Assembly: GCA_014799465.1 (NCBI GenBank)
Contig: JAAVHZ010000066.1
Span: 35,138 to 99,137, forward strand
Source: Lachnospiraceae bacterium
Lineage (GTDB): Bacteria; Bacillota; Clostridia; Lachnospirales; Lachnospiraceae
DNA length: 64,000 nt
Reading direction: 5' to 3'
Shown here: one piece after another, positions 47,031 to 56,689 of the stretch
How the letters are laid out: each line of letters opens with the position of its first letter
Position numbering within the stretch: the first letter of the stretch is position 1
Notes under the pieces: model-generated
What the model was told of the DNA's origin: nothing
The model's input: only the letters and a program-made list of their open reading frames with translations
The model's database searches: none
Program-made: the position numbers and the translations under genes

Positions 47031-48917
47031 TCAATTTACTTTTCCGCTCTGCTTTGCCGTACTCCAGTCTCCGTACAGCTTCTTTGTCTTTCCATTTACT
47101 TTGACATTCTGGTATGCTCTCACACGCACATAATATTTCTTTCCCTTTGACAGTTTCCATATCTTATATGATGTTGTCTTGTTCTTGCTGATATTAATTG
47201 TCTTTGATTTTGTAAATTTCTTTGATGATGAGTACTGCAACTCGTATCCTGCACATTTCGTATCTTTTTCCCAAGTGACTTTCAGTGTTTTGCTTTCCGA
47301 TGATTTTAATTTTACCACCTTGTTTTTCTTTGGTTTTACGGTTATGGTTATCTTTGCAGAGGTGCTTTTATATGTATCTGTTCCGGCTGCCTTTACTGTT
47401 ATGGTGCATATGCCGGTTCCCTTTATTGTCACCCTGCCTTTTCTGTCTACTGACGCTGTCTTTTTATTTGAAGAGGCATATGTTAAACTGCCGTTTCCTT
47501 TTGTGAGTTTTGCGTTCAGCTTAAATGGTTTTGCTCCGTATGTTTTTGTATAGGATTTGGTGACCTTTATGGTCTGCAGTTTTTGTACTGTCGGTTGTTC
47601 CATTGAACTTAAGCGAAATGTAAATCCATTATCATTTGCATATCGCTCTGCTTCTGAATCACTTGTACCACAGATGACAAAATCAGCCAGTTTTACATGT
47701 TCGAAATAACTGCCTCTACAATATCCAAATGCATACCTGCCTATACTTGTCACGCTTTCCGGTATTGTTATGCTCTTTAAGCCTGTGCAACCGTAAAATG
47801 CATAATCTCCTATGCTTGTCACACTTTCCGGTATTGTTATGCTCTTTAAGCCTGTGCAATCTTCAAATGCACCCTCGCCTATACTTGTCATGCTTTTCGG
47901 AATTGTTATGCTCTTTAAGCCTGTGCAACCGTAAAATGCACCCTCGCCTATACTTGTCATGCTTTCCGGTATTGTTATGCTCTTTAAGCCAGTGCAACTG
48001 TTAAATGCTCCCCGGCCTATGCTTGTCACGCTTTCCGGTATTGTTATGCTCTCTAAGCCTGTGAAACCGCTAAATGCATAATCTCCTATGCTTGTCACAC
48101 TTTCTGGTATTGTTGTATTCTGGCTGGCACTTATTAACGTATTTGTAAGTGTTTCTATTATTGCATTACAATTATCTCTACTATCATAAACCTTATTATC
48201 TTTATCTACTGTTATGTTCTCTAAACCTCTGCAATCTTCAAATGCACACTGACCTATGCTTATCACGCTTTCCGGTATTGTTATGCTCTTTAAGCCCGAG
48301 CAAAGGTAAAATGCAAAATCTCCTATGTTTGTCATGCTTTCCGGTATTGTTATGCTCTCTAAGCCTGTGCAACTGTTAAATGCTCCCCAGCCTATGCTTG
48401 TCACGCTTTCTGGTATTGTTATGCTCTTTAAGCCTGTGCAACCACTAAATGCATAATCTCCTATGCTTGTCACGCTTTCTGGTATTGTTGTATTCTGGCA
48501 AGCACTTATTAACGTATTTGTAAGTGTTTCTATTATTGCATTACAATTATCTCTACTATCATAGACCTTATTATCTTTATCTACTGTTATGTTCTCTAAG
48601 CCTTTGCAAGCTTCAAATGCTCCCTGGTCTATGTTTGTCACGCTTTCCGGTATTGTTATGCTCTCACCGAAAAATACAATCATTCGTATGCTTGTCACCT
48701 TAACCCCTTCAATACTATCAGGTATTACGATATCTTTATCTTCCCCTGTGTAACCTATAATTTCTACAGTCTCTCCATCTTCTCTACTAATAACTTCATA
48801 TATCCAGCCATCTTTGATATCACCATATGCCTCCACTGCATCGCCAAAATAAACCGATGGCATCACCAGTGCCAGTATTAGGACAAACAACTCTATTTTC
48901 CTTACATATTTCTTCAT
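47031..48917 (-). CDS. BspA-like leucine-rich-repeat secreted surface protein
   Basis: 628 aa from ATG at 48917 (AGGAGG about ten nt upstream; frame opens at 48938). Signal peptide ~1-30. About a dozen LRR_5/BspA repeats of 23 residues (SITIPESVTSIGxxAFxxCTGLK, ~75-410), then a Big_2-like domain (~450-520) and a fibronectin-III-like domain (~530-628) rich in Lys/Ser. Such proteins bind host or microbial surfaces in gut and oral bacteria, by family knowledge. A ~369-bp block is duplicated inside the repeat region. It lies in the accessory patch with mobile-element debris. Confidence 0.88.
   Translation of the reverse strand: MKKYVRKIELFVLILALVMPSVYFGDAVEAYGDIKDGWIYEVISREDGETVEIIGYTGEDKDIVIPDSIEGVKVTSIRMIVFFGESITIPESVTNIDQGAFEACKGLENITVDKDNKVYDSRDNCNAIIETLTNTLISACQNTTIPESVTSIGDYAFSGCTGLKSITIPESVTSIGWGAFNSCTGLESITIPESMTNIGDFAFYLCSGLKSITIPESVISIGQCAFEDCRGLENITVDKDNKVYDSRDNCNAIIETLTNTLISASQNTTIPESVTSIGDYAFSGFTGLESITIPESVTSIGRGAFNSCTGLKSITIPESMTSIGEGAFYGCTGLKSITIPKSMTSIGEGAFEDCTGLKSITIPESVTSIGDYAFYGCTGLKSITIPESVTSIGRYAFGYCRGSYFEHVKLADFVICGTSDSEAERYANDNGFTFRLSSMEQPTVQKLQTIKVTKSYTKTYGAKPFKLNAKLTKGNGSLTYASSNKKTASVDRKGRVTIKGTGICTITVKAAGTDTYKSTSAKITITVKPKKNKVVKLKSSESKTLKVTWEKDTKCAGYELQYSSSKKFTKSKTINISKNKTTSYKIWKLSKGKKYYVRVRAYQNVKVNGKTKKLYGDWSTAKQSGKVN
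47740..48680 (-). repeat. Tandem 69-bp LRR-coding repeats with a 369-bp block duplication
   Basis: Each 69-bp unit encodes one 23-aa LRR. A larger block including the non-LRR insert that encodes DKDNKVYDSRDNCNAIIET occurs twice, about 369 bp apart (matching points near 48112 and 48481). Near-identical units suggest recent slippage or recombination. Confidence 0.85.
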
Positions 48918-49632
48918 ATAACTCATTACCTCCTGCATTTTTTCTGAACTGCTGTCATGCAGTAGCTTTTTTTCTATATACTTTTATGCTTTTCTGTTAT
49001 GGCTCACACCTTATTTTTTCAGTTATCATAACTTTTACAGCAACCTCCCCTCCGCCAAAGCCTGTCTGTAAAAAATTTATTCGTCACATTATAATCCTGC
49101 CATAGAACCAGTTTACAACATAATTTTTATTATGCTGTAAACTGAAAATTTTATAAAGTACTTATTAAATTATAACAGCTCTGTTCTGGCTTATCAAGAT
49201 AAAACATGCATTTTTCTGTCAAATTCAGATATTATAAAATTAAGCCTTCATAAATCCACACACCGGTTATAGTTAAAAACTGAACCACTACCTTTATCCT
49301 ATCTCGAAGTTATCTGAATTGATTCTCTCCTGCATATCTTGATTCTTGATATATTTTTTGATTATTTCGTTTGTTACATTTCCACTGCTTGCCACAAAGT
49401 AGTTTCTTGCAAACAAATGGGACCGCACTGATAAAATCTATATTTTTAACATACTATCACAGTCACGCCACATTTCTATTACATTTTTATTAGTTTTTTT
49501 CTGATAAGCAGGCAGAGTAGCAGTTGAATTCCAAAAACTAATTTATTATAATATTTTAAATGGCAAATATTATAAACTAATTATACACAAAATAGTTTTG
49601 ACATTTAAAACGACATTAAAAAGGAGGTAAAA
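48918..49632. other. 715-bp intergenic region with IS debris
   Basis: No intact gene. It holds an imperfect palindrome at 49109-49144 (CAGTTTACA ... TGTAAACTG around an A/T loop), a TnpA fragment at 49295-49428, and a TTGACA at 49598-49603 without an obvious -10 before tldD. Confidence 0.6.
49295..49428 (-). pseudogene. IS200/IS605 TnpA transposase C-terminal fragment
   Basis: The minus frame reads HLFARNYFVASSGNVTNEI then IKKYIKNQ and stops at 49295. The S-YFVASSGNV and IKKYIxNQ pattern is the C-terminal end of IS200-type Y1 transposases, including the region just before the family's end. The frame closes upstream near 49440, so only about 44 codons remain. The palindrome at 49109-49144 could be part of the same element. 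Confidence 0.65.
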
Positions 49633-51063
49633 ATGAAATCACAATTCAGTACAACTCTTACAAAGTTAAAGCCGTCACTTAAGATTTTACTTAAAACTCT
49701 TCTTGATGAATATGAATATGTATCTATTCTTGCTCAGGAAGCAAAAGGCAAAACCTACCGTGTATCTAAAAGCGGAATATCTATTGCTGATAATACTCTT
49801 ACGGCAGGAAAAGGTGCGGTAATAAAAGTATACGATAAAAAAGGATACGCAGAATATTCTTTTAACAGACTTAACGATAAATTTTTATTAGAAATCCCAA
49901 AAATAATCCACGAAAAACTTATTCCTATGGCAGGGTTTATTCCGGATTCCATTTCCGAAAGCAATTATCCAAAGCTCGAAGATGAGCAGATTGTCTTCTC
50001 CAAAGCTTCGGAATACACCATTGACCCCGAAACACTTGGTGATGACATCATAATAAATAAACTTTCAGACATTCATAACAAGGGGTTAGCTTACAGTGAA
50101 AAAATACTTGACTGTCCGGCAATATTCCAGTACATGAAAACCGACAAACTGTTTCTGTCTGAAAACAAAGATATGGAACAAAGCCTTTTATGGTCTGCCG
50201 GAATTATACAGCCAATAGCTTCATCAAACGGCGAAACACACTACTATCATAAGCCTGTATCTGCATCAGGCGGTGCCGAAATCCTTGATAACCTTATGCA
50301 GTATGTGGATTCTTCCTGTGAGAGCGTACTTGCACTTTTACAAAGCACTGCAATTACTCCGGGAGAATATGATGTAATATGTATGCCTGATGTAACAGGA
50401 ATGATTGCCCATGAAGCCTTCGGTCATGGTGTGGAAATGGATATGTTTGTAAAAAAACGTGCCCTTGCCGAGCAATATATAGGAAAATATGTAGCCTCAC
50501 CTCTTATAACAATGCATGACAAAGCATCTGACTCTATTGAAGCCGGCTCCTACTTCTTTGATGATGAGGGTATAATAAGCCAAGATACCGTAATTATAGA
50601 AAAAGGTATTTTAAAACGCGGAATAAGTGATATGCAGACTGCAATGCACCTTAATACAACACCTACAGGTAACGGCAGACGTGAATCATATGAACAAAAA
50701 GCATATACCAGAATGACAAACACATATTTTGAAAAAGGTTCTGACAAACTGGAGGATATGATTGCCTCCATAAGCTACGGATTCCTATTGGAAAATGCAA
50801 GCTGCGGTATGGAAGACCCTAAAAACTGGGGAATACAGTGCATGGTAAATATGGCACGGGAAATAAAAGACGGAAAGCTTACCGGAAAAGTCTGCTCCCC
50901 TGTAGTATTATCAGGATACGTTCCTGACCTTTTAAAATCCATTTCCATGATATCCGATGATTTTCATCTGTCCGGTTCAGGATACTGCGGAAAGGGTTAC
51001 AAGGAATGGGTCAAAGTATCTGACGGTGGAGCTGCCATCAAAGCCCGTGTAAAACTGGGATAA
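49633..51063 (+). CDS. tldD: TldD-type metalloprotease
   Basis: 476 aa. The zinc-site motif HEAFGH (HExxxH) occurs in MIAHEAFGHGVEMDMF around residue 260, and the C-terminal half contains the GNGRRESY region typical of TldD. TldD and TldE form a heterodimer that unfolds and cuts small peptides; in E. coli it matures microcin B17 and degrades CcdA. SD AAGGAGG lies six nt before ATG. It is followed 26 bp later by tldE. Confidence 0.9.
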   Translation: MKSQFSTTLTKLKPSLKILLKTLLDEYEYVSILAQEAKGKTYRVSKSGISIADNTLTAGKGAVIKVYDKKGYAEYSFNRLNDKFLLEIPKIIHEKLIPMAGFIPDSISESNYPKLEDEQIVFSKASEYTIDPETLGDDIIINKLSDIHNKGLAYSEKILDCPAIFQYMKTDKLFLSENKDMEQSLLWSAGIIQPIASSNGETHYYHKPVSASGGAEILDNLMQYVDSSCESVLALLQSTAITPGEYDVICMPDVTGMIAHEAFGHGVEMDMFVKKRALAEQYIGKYVASPLITMHDKASDSIEAGSYFFDDEGIISQDTVIIEKGILKRGISDMQTAMHLNTTPTGNGRRESYEQKAYTRMTNTYFEKGSDKLEDMIASISYGFLLENASCGMEDPKNWGIQCMVNMAREIKDGKLTGKVCSPVVLSGYVPDLLKSISMISDDFHLSGSGYCGKGYKEWVKVSDGGAAIKARVKLG

Positions 51064-51089
51064 TATAAAGCCGCAGAAAGGAAGCAAAT

Positions 51090-52352
51090 ATGTTAAATAA
51101 AATTTTAAATGCATTAAAAGAAAATAATATAGACTTATATTTAATTAACGAAGAAACACAGTCAACGTCTGAAATGTTTTTCATAAAGAAAAATCTTGAT
51201 ATGCGTAGAATGAAGGATGTTACCAAATATGAGGTAACTGTATACACCGATTTTACAAAAGACGAAAATAAAATGCGTGGTTTTGCCATTTGCAATATAA
51301 CCCCTGATATGACTGATGAAGAGTTATCAAAAAAACTTTCCGATACTCTTCATGCAGCATCATTTGCATGTAATCCATACTTTGAACTTCCAAAACCATC
51401 TTCAGTTAAACCTAATGTTGATTTCCCGTCCTCATATTCTACAGAGGAAGGATTAAAAATCATGTCTGAAGCCTTATTTGCAGAAGACACCGAAAAAGAC
51501 TGCTTTATAAATTCGGCAGAACTGTTTGTAAAGAATTTTAAATACCACATCATCTCCTCTGAAGGTATAGATGTTTCTTACAGCAAACAGGACATTGAGG
51601 GTGAATTTGTCACACAATGTACTATACAGGAAGATGTAGAGACTTATCAGGACTTTTATTATGATTCACTAAACCCTGATGCCCTGCGCCAAAAAGTAAA
51701 ACGCAGTATTGAACTGACTAAAGCACGTTCCAAAGCCTCCCGCTGTAATCTTAACGGAAATTTCAAGGTTATATTATCCGGTCAGTATGCATCTGATTTG
51801 TTAAGATTCTATGTTGACAGGGCTGCTGCTTCCATGATTTATCCAAAATATTCTGATTTCAAATTAGATAAACAGGTACAATCAGAGCAGATAACCGGAG
51901 ATTCCCTGAATATAACGCTAAAAGCAGATGTCCCGTACAGCAAAGAAGGCATCCCTATGACAGACCGCACACTTCTTGAAAACGGTGTTCTTAAATGTAT
52001 TCATGGAGCTTCTCGTTTCTGCTATTACTTAAATACAGAACCTACAGGCATATATAATAATATAAATGTTACCCCCGGAATTAAATCCTTAAAAGATATG
52101 GAAACCGGCACATACCTTCATATCGTAAACTTTTCCGATTTCCAAATGGATGCCATGACCGGAAGATTCGGCGGCGAATTCCGTCTTGCCTTCTACTCCG
52201 ACGGCAAAAATGTAATTCCAATCACCGGAGGCTCCATATCCGGCAGTATATTAGAACTTGGCGGAACCATAAAACTATCCTCCGAAACCCAGACACTAAA
52301 AGGCTACAAAGGCCCCCTTGCCATAGAAATCCAAAACGTAAACATCGGCTAA
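51090..52352 (+). CDS. tldE: TldE/PmbA-type partner protein
   Basis: 420 aa, homologous in layout to TldD but lacking HExxxH, as expected for TldE/PmbA. The C-terminal GGEFRLAFY and GSISGSILELGG stretch is the conserved family end. SD AGAAAGGAAG precedes ATG. Operon with tldD; a strong terminator follows. Confidence 0.88.
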   Translation: MLNKILNALKENNIDLYLINEETQSTSEMFFIKKNLDMRRMKDVTKYEVTVYTDFTKDENKMRGFAICNITPDMTDEELSKKLSDTLHAASFACNPYFELPKPSSVKPNVDFPSSYSTEEGLKIMSEALFAEDTEKDCFINSAELFVKNFKYHIISSEGIDVSYSKQDIEGEFVTQCTIQEDVETYQDFYYDSLNPDALRQKVKRSIELTKARSKASRCNLNGNFKVILSGQYASDLLRFYVDRAAASMIYPKYSDFKLDKQVQSEQITGDSLNITLKADVPYSKEGIPMTDRTLLENGVLKCIHGASRFCYYLNTEPTGIYNNINVTPGIKSLKDMETGTYLHIVNFSDFQMDAMTGRFGGEFRLAFYSDGKNVIPITGGSISGSILELGGTIKLSSETQTLKGYKGPLAIEIQNVNIG

Positions 52353-52441
52353 CCCTCCAGCAGCAATACAACCACCCAAAATCGGTCTGCCCCGCAGACC
52401 ATCATTCTTCCAAACATCATCTGCCCAAACAATATAAACAC

Positions 52442-52506
52442 AAAAAAAATCCCGAAGGCGGTCTTTGCAGCGTAGCAAAACCAACCGCCGTAGGGATTTT
52501 TTTTGT
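52442..52506. terminator. Bidirectional terminator between tldE and glgP
   Basis: AAATCCC-GAA-GGCGGT pairs with ACCGCC-GTA-GGGATTT, with an inner TTGC/GCAA stem. Runs of A on the left and T on the right let it serve both convergent operons. Confidence 0.9.
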
Positions 52507-52507
52507 A

Positions 52508-54859
52508 TTATGCATTCCAGATTTCTTTAGCGTAATCTATAATTGTTCTATCACTTGAGAACTTACCTGCATTTGCAGTATTCATGAAACATTTTCTTCT
52601 GAATTCAAAAGTATCTGAATACTCTTTATTTGCTCTAAGTCTTGTATCACAATATGGGATAAAGTCTAAGAACAGGAAGTAGTTGTCAGGTATATGCCAT
52701 GAAGCACCCTCTAATAATGAATCATATAATTCTTTAAATAATCCTGTACCATCATCACTGAATGTACCGTCAACTAATGTATCTACTACTTTCTTTATTC
52801 TAGGATTTTCATTATAAAGTTTCTTTGAATCATAAGTATCTTTGATTTTTTCAATATCTTCAACCTTAGCACCGAAGATGTAATTATTCTCTTCTCCTGC
52901 CTGCTCTACGATTTCGATATTAGCTCCATCATATGTTCCAAGAGTAACGGCACCGTTTAACATAAACTTCATGTTAGATGTACCTGAAGCCTCTGTACCT
53001 GCTGTAGAAATCTGCTCTGAGAAATCTGCTGCCGGTGTAATCTTCTCTGCATATGATACACAATAGTTAGATACAAATACTACCTGCATCTTATCCTTAA
53101 CTTCAGGGTCATTTGCTATCATCTTGCTAATCTCATTAATAAACTTGATAATACCTTTTGCCCTCATATATCCAGGAGCTGATTTTGCACCGAAAATGTA
53201 TACTGTAGGATGGAAATCCTTAATTCTTCCATCTTTTATACCATAGTATGTGTCAAGAATAGAGAATGCATTTAACAACTGACGCTTGTATTCATGAAGT
53301 CTCTTAACCTGTACATCAAAGATAAAGTCAGGATTTACATCAATATCCTCTTTTGCCTTAATGTAATCTGCAAGCTGTTTCTTCTTAATCTTCTTAATCT
53401 CGTCAAATCTCTTGATAACTTCTTTATCATCGGCAAACTTCTCTAAGTCTTTCAGTTTATCAAGATTTGTAATCCATTCATTTCCAATCTTGTCATTGAT
53501 AAATCCTGCAAGTTCCATATTAGCAAGTGCAAGCCATCTTCTCTGTGTAATACCGTTTGTCTTGTTGTTGAAACGCTCAGGATAAATCTTATACCATTCT
53601 TTTAATGTATCTGCTTTAAGAATTTCTGTATGAATCTGTGCAACACCGTTTGTTGAATGGCTGGCATAAATTGCAAGTCTTGCCATATGGATAACTACCC
53701 AGTCATTACCATAAGGTGTATCAATAATCTGATAATCCTTTTTCTCTTCTTCTGAAATTCCAAGCTTATCTAAATCTTTTAATAATGCATTGTTTATCTT
53801 AACAACATATTTATATACGTTAGGTATTACAGCCTTGAAAAGCTTAATGCTCCATTTTTCCAGTGCCTCTGCCATAACTGTATGATTAGTATATGCAAAT
53901 ACTTCTTTACAGATTTTAAGTGCCTTTGTAAATGTAAGACCTTCCTGCTCAACTAAGATACGGCAAAGTTCAGGTATTGATACAACTGGATGTGTATCAT
54001 TTAACTGTACTGCATATTCATCACCAAGATGTGAAAAATCATCACCATATTTTGCTTTATATTTCTTAACTATATCCTGTAATGAAGCACTTGAGAAGAA
54101 ATACTGCTGTTTTAATCTCAACTTCTTACCTGCATCTGTAGAATCATTTGGATAAAGAACACTTGTAATAGCCTCAGCTTCATTCTTTTCCTTCACAGAT
54201 TTATCATACTTCTGGTCATTGAATAAATCAAAGTTAAATTCCTCAATCGGTTCTGCCTGCCATAATCTTAATGTATTAATCATTCCTGCACCATAACCGA
54301 TAACAGGTGTATCATAAGGTACTGCCCATACAGACTGTCCCTTAAAGTCAATCTTATATTTATCTTCTTCTCTTCTTACTGACCATGGATCGCCAAACTT
54401 TGTCCAGTTATCAGCAGTCTCCTTCTGGAAACCATTTTCAAAATACTGCTTAAAAATACCATAACGATATCTGATACCATATCCGTTTACCACGATATTC
54501 TGTGTTGCCGCTGAATCTAAAAAGCATGCAGCAAGACGTCCAAGACCACCATTACCAAGTGCATTATCCTCAATATCTTCAAATACTCCAATATCGATTC
54601 CATTTTCTGAGAACAGTTCTGTAAGCTGATTTAAAAGACCAAGATTCAAAAGATTGTTATATACAAGTCTTCCAATCAGAAACTCTGCTGAAAGATAACA
54701 TACTTTCTTTCTATCAGTCTCCCATGACCACTGATTACTGATACTCTTCATTGCAGCCTTAGACACTGCATTGTAAAGCTCAACTGTTGAAGCTTCTTTA
54801 ATAGTCTTGTTGTAATCAAGATCCAAAATAGTTACAATGTTTTCTTTGAATGTACTCAT
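52508..54859 (-). CDS. glgP: Glycogen/maltodextrin phosphorylase
   Basis: 783 aa, GT35 family. It releases glucose-1-phosphate from alpha-1,4-glucans in the cytosol. The PLP lysine region EASGTSNMKFMLNGAVTLGTYDGANIEI-like segment (Lys about residue 627) and the N-terminal GNGGLGRLAACFLDS motif are clear. Starts 37 bp after malQ; together they degrade internal glucans. The short N-terminus lacks the animal regulatory extension. Confidence 0.95.
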   Translation of the reverse strand: MSTFKENIVTILDLDYNKTIKEASTVELYNAVSKAAMKSISNQWSWETDRKKVCYLSAEFLIGRLVYNNLLNLGLLNQLTELFSENGIDIGVFEDIEDNALGNGGLGRLAACFLDSAATQNIVVNGYGIRYRYGIFKQYFENGFQKETADNWTKFGDPWSVRREEDKYKIDFKGQSVWAVPYDTPVIGYGAGMINTLRLWQAEPIEEFNFDLFNDQKYDKSVKEKNEAEAITSVLYPNDSTDAGKKLRLKQQYFFSSASLQDIVKKYKAKYGDDFSHLGDEYAVQLNDTHPVVSIPELCRILVEQEGLTFTKALKICKEVFAYTNHTVMAEALEKWSIKLFKAVIPNVYKYVVKINNALLKDLDKLGISEEEKKDYQIIDTPYGNDWVVIHMARLAIYASHSTNGVAQIHTEILKADTLKEWYKIYPERFNNKTNGITQRRWLALANMELAGFINDKIGNEWITNLDKLKDLEKFADDKEVIKRFDEIKKIKKKQLADYIKAKEDIDVNPDFIFDVQVKRLHEYKRQLLNAFSILDTYYGIKDGRIKDFHPTVYIFGAKSAPGYMRAKGIIKFINEISKMIANDPEVKDKMQVVFVSNYCVSYAEKITPAADFSEQISTAGTEASGTSNMKFMLNGAVTLGTYDGANIEIVEQAGEENNYIFGAKVEDIEKIKDTYDSKKLYNENPRIKKVVDTLVDGTFSDDGTGLFKELYDSLLEGASWHIPDNYFLFLDFIPYCDTRLRANKEYSDTFEFRRKCFMNTANAGKFSSDRTIIDYAKEIWNA

Positions 54860-54896
54860 CTCTTTTTCTTTCTCCTATCTGCTTTTCTGCTTATAT

Positions 54897-56438
54897 TTAT
54901 TCTTTTTCAACTTCCTCTTCCTTTGGAAGTCTTGCATAAAACTCTGCGAGTTTATATAACTTTTTAGCATGCTGCTTCTTAAGGCTTCCTTTTTCCATTC
55001 TCCACTTCCAGTTATCTCCCACTGTAGACGGAGTATTCATTCTTGCTTCATTTCCCAGTCCCAAAACATCCTGTACCTGGAATATTGCCATTGCCGATAC
55101 GCTGGCATAAGCTGTCCTTAATACTGCATCAGGAATATCATTCTTATCTGTAACGCCAAGATATTCCATGGCATATTTCAATTCTTTCTTTGTTTTGGAA
55201 CAAAAATATCCCGCAACTGTTTCATTATCATGAGTTCCACCATATACAAGTGAATTCGGATTATAATTATGAGGCAGATGGTCATTATCAGGACCACCGT
55301 CAAACGCAAACTCTATAATCTTCATTCCCGGGTAACCGGTTTCCTTTAATAAATCTTTTACCGGCTGGCTTACTACACCCAAATCTTCTGCTATAATCTG
55401 TGCATCTCCAATGGCACTGTTAATAGCATCTGTAAGTTTCTTACCTGGTCCTTTCTTCCATTCACCCTGCTTTGCATTATTGCAGTCAGCTGCTATGGAA
55501 TAATAATTAACTACTCCTATAAAATGGTCAATTCTTATAAAATCATAAAGCTTAGAATTGCTTCTCATTCTTTCTTTCCACCAGTAAAAGCCGTCGTCTT
55601 CCATTTTTTTCCAGTCATACAGCGGATTACCCCATAACTGACCATCCTCTGAAAACGCATCCGGCGGTACACCTGCAACATTAATCGGCTTAACATCCTC
55701 ATCTAATTCAAACAGTTCCTTATGTGCCCACACATCGGCACTGTCCATTGCCACATATATCGGAATATCTCCAATAATCTGTATACCACTCTCATTTGCA
55801 TATGTACGTAAATCATTCCATTGTTCAAAAAACTTAAACTGACAGAACTTCCAGAAATCCATGTCTTCTTTAAGTTCCTCCCTGTATCGGTCTAATGCTT
55901 CCGGCCTTCTAAGTTTAATATCTTCATCCCACTGCTGCCATTCAACATTATCGAAACGGAATTTGGCTGCCATGTACAAGCTGTAATCATCAATCCAGTA
56001 TTCATTATCCTTTAAAAACTCATCATATTCCTCTGTTCCAATATGAACACTGTTCTTAAAAGCTGTTCTCAATACTTTAAATCTTGAATCATAAATCATG
56101 GCATATTCAACATATTCAACATTACTAACCCAGGAATACTGCTTAATATCCTTCTTCGTAATCAGACCTTCCTCCACAAGATAATCCAAATCTATAAAAT
56201 ACGGATTCCCTGCAAATGCTGAAAATGACTGATACGGACTATCACCATAGCTTGTAGGACCAACCGGAAGCACCTGCCAGTAACTCTGACCTGCTTCTAC
56301 AAGAAAATCAACAAACTTATATGCTTCATCTCCTAATGTACCTATTCCATATGGAGATGGAAGACTGCTTATAGGTAATAACAGTCCGGCTCCTCTCTGT
56401 AACCCCTGTGACTTTTTAGCTATTATATCCTCAGCCAT
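54897..56438 (-). CDS. malQ: 4-alpha-glucanotransferase (amylomaltase)
   Basis: 513 aa, GH77. Transfers maltodextrin segments and frees glucose. Typical start RGAGLLLPISSLPSPYGIGTLGD, nucleophile Asp in FIRIDHFIG, acid/base Glu in IAEDLG, and the third acid in GTHDNETV. Start supported by GAGGTGAAGG. First gene of the malQ-glgP operon, divergent from a LacI-type regulator. Confidence 0.95.
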   Translation of the reverse strand: MAEDIIAKKSQGLQRGAGLLLPISSLPSPYGIGTLGDEAYKFVDFLVEAGQSYWQVLPVGPTSYGDSPYQSFSAFAGNPYFIDLDYLVEEGLITKKDIKQYSWVSNVEYVEYAMIYDSRFKVLRTAFKNSVHIGTEEYDEFLKDNEYWIDDYSLYMAAKFRFDNVEWQQWDEDIKLRRPEALDRYREELKEDMDFWKFCQFKFFEQWNDLRTYANESGIQIIGDIPIYVAMDSADVWAHKELFELDEDVKPINVAGVPPDAFSEDGQLWGNPLYDWKKMEDDGFYWWKERMRSNSKLYDFIRIDHFIGVVNYYSIAADCNNAKQGEWKKGPGKKLTDAINSAIGDAQIIAEDLGVVSQPVKDLLKETGYPGMKIIEFAFDGGPDNDHLPHNYNPNSLVYGGTHDNETVAGYFCSKTKKELKYAMEYLGVTDKNDIPDAVLRTAYASVSAMAIFQVQDVLGLGNEARMNTPSTVGDNWKWRMEKGSLKKQHAKKLYKLAEFYARLPKEEEVEKE

Positions 56439-56534
56439 ACCTTCACCTCATTATAATATTTTAATCCGAATGTCATAGCTGCTCTGTAAATCGTCATCTT
56501 TAACAACCGAATCAATTTTCATAATACAAGTATT

Positions 56535-56563
56535 ATTTTAACATCTTATCCACCACTCGTCAA
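56535..56563 (-). promoter_or_regulatory. malQ-glgP promoter
   Basis: Minus strand -35 TTGACG (56563-56558), 17-nt spacer, -10 TAAAAT (56540-56535). Confidence 0.7.
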
Positions 56564-56580
56564 CATAATATTTACCGAAT

Positions 56581-56602
56581 ATTTCGAAAATAGTTTCGAA
56601 AT
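56581..56602. promoter_or_regulatory. Perfect inverted-repeat operator between malQ and lacI-type gene
   Basis: ATTTCGAAA (56581-56589), four nt, TTTCGAAAT (56594-56602). Each arm contains the palindrome TTTCGAAA with a central CG, as LacI-family sites have. It lies 16-18 bp upstream of both divergent -35 boxes, a position that suits activation or looping as much as simple repression. Confidence 0.65.
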
Positions 56603-56617
56603 TTTTCTAAATTTTCA

Positions 56618-56646
56618 TTGAATAATTTATTTGCTTATACTATAAT
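56618..56646 (+). promoter_or_regulatory. Promoter of LacI-family regulator gene
   Basis: TTGAAT at 56618-56623, 17-nt spacer, TATAAT at 56641-56646. Confidence 0.75.
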
Positions 56647-56689
56647 ATTAATAACAAAATATTACATATAAGAAAGGGCTGAACATAAT

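Noticed and set aside
47740..48680. Regular repeats suggesting a CRISPR array
   Set aside because: The 69-bp period is in frame and encodes leucine-rich repeats; there are no unique spacers.
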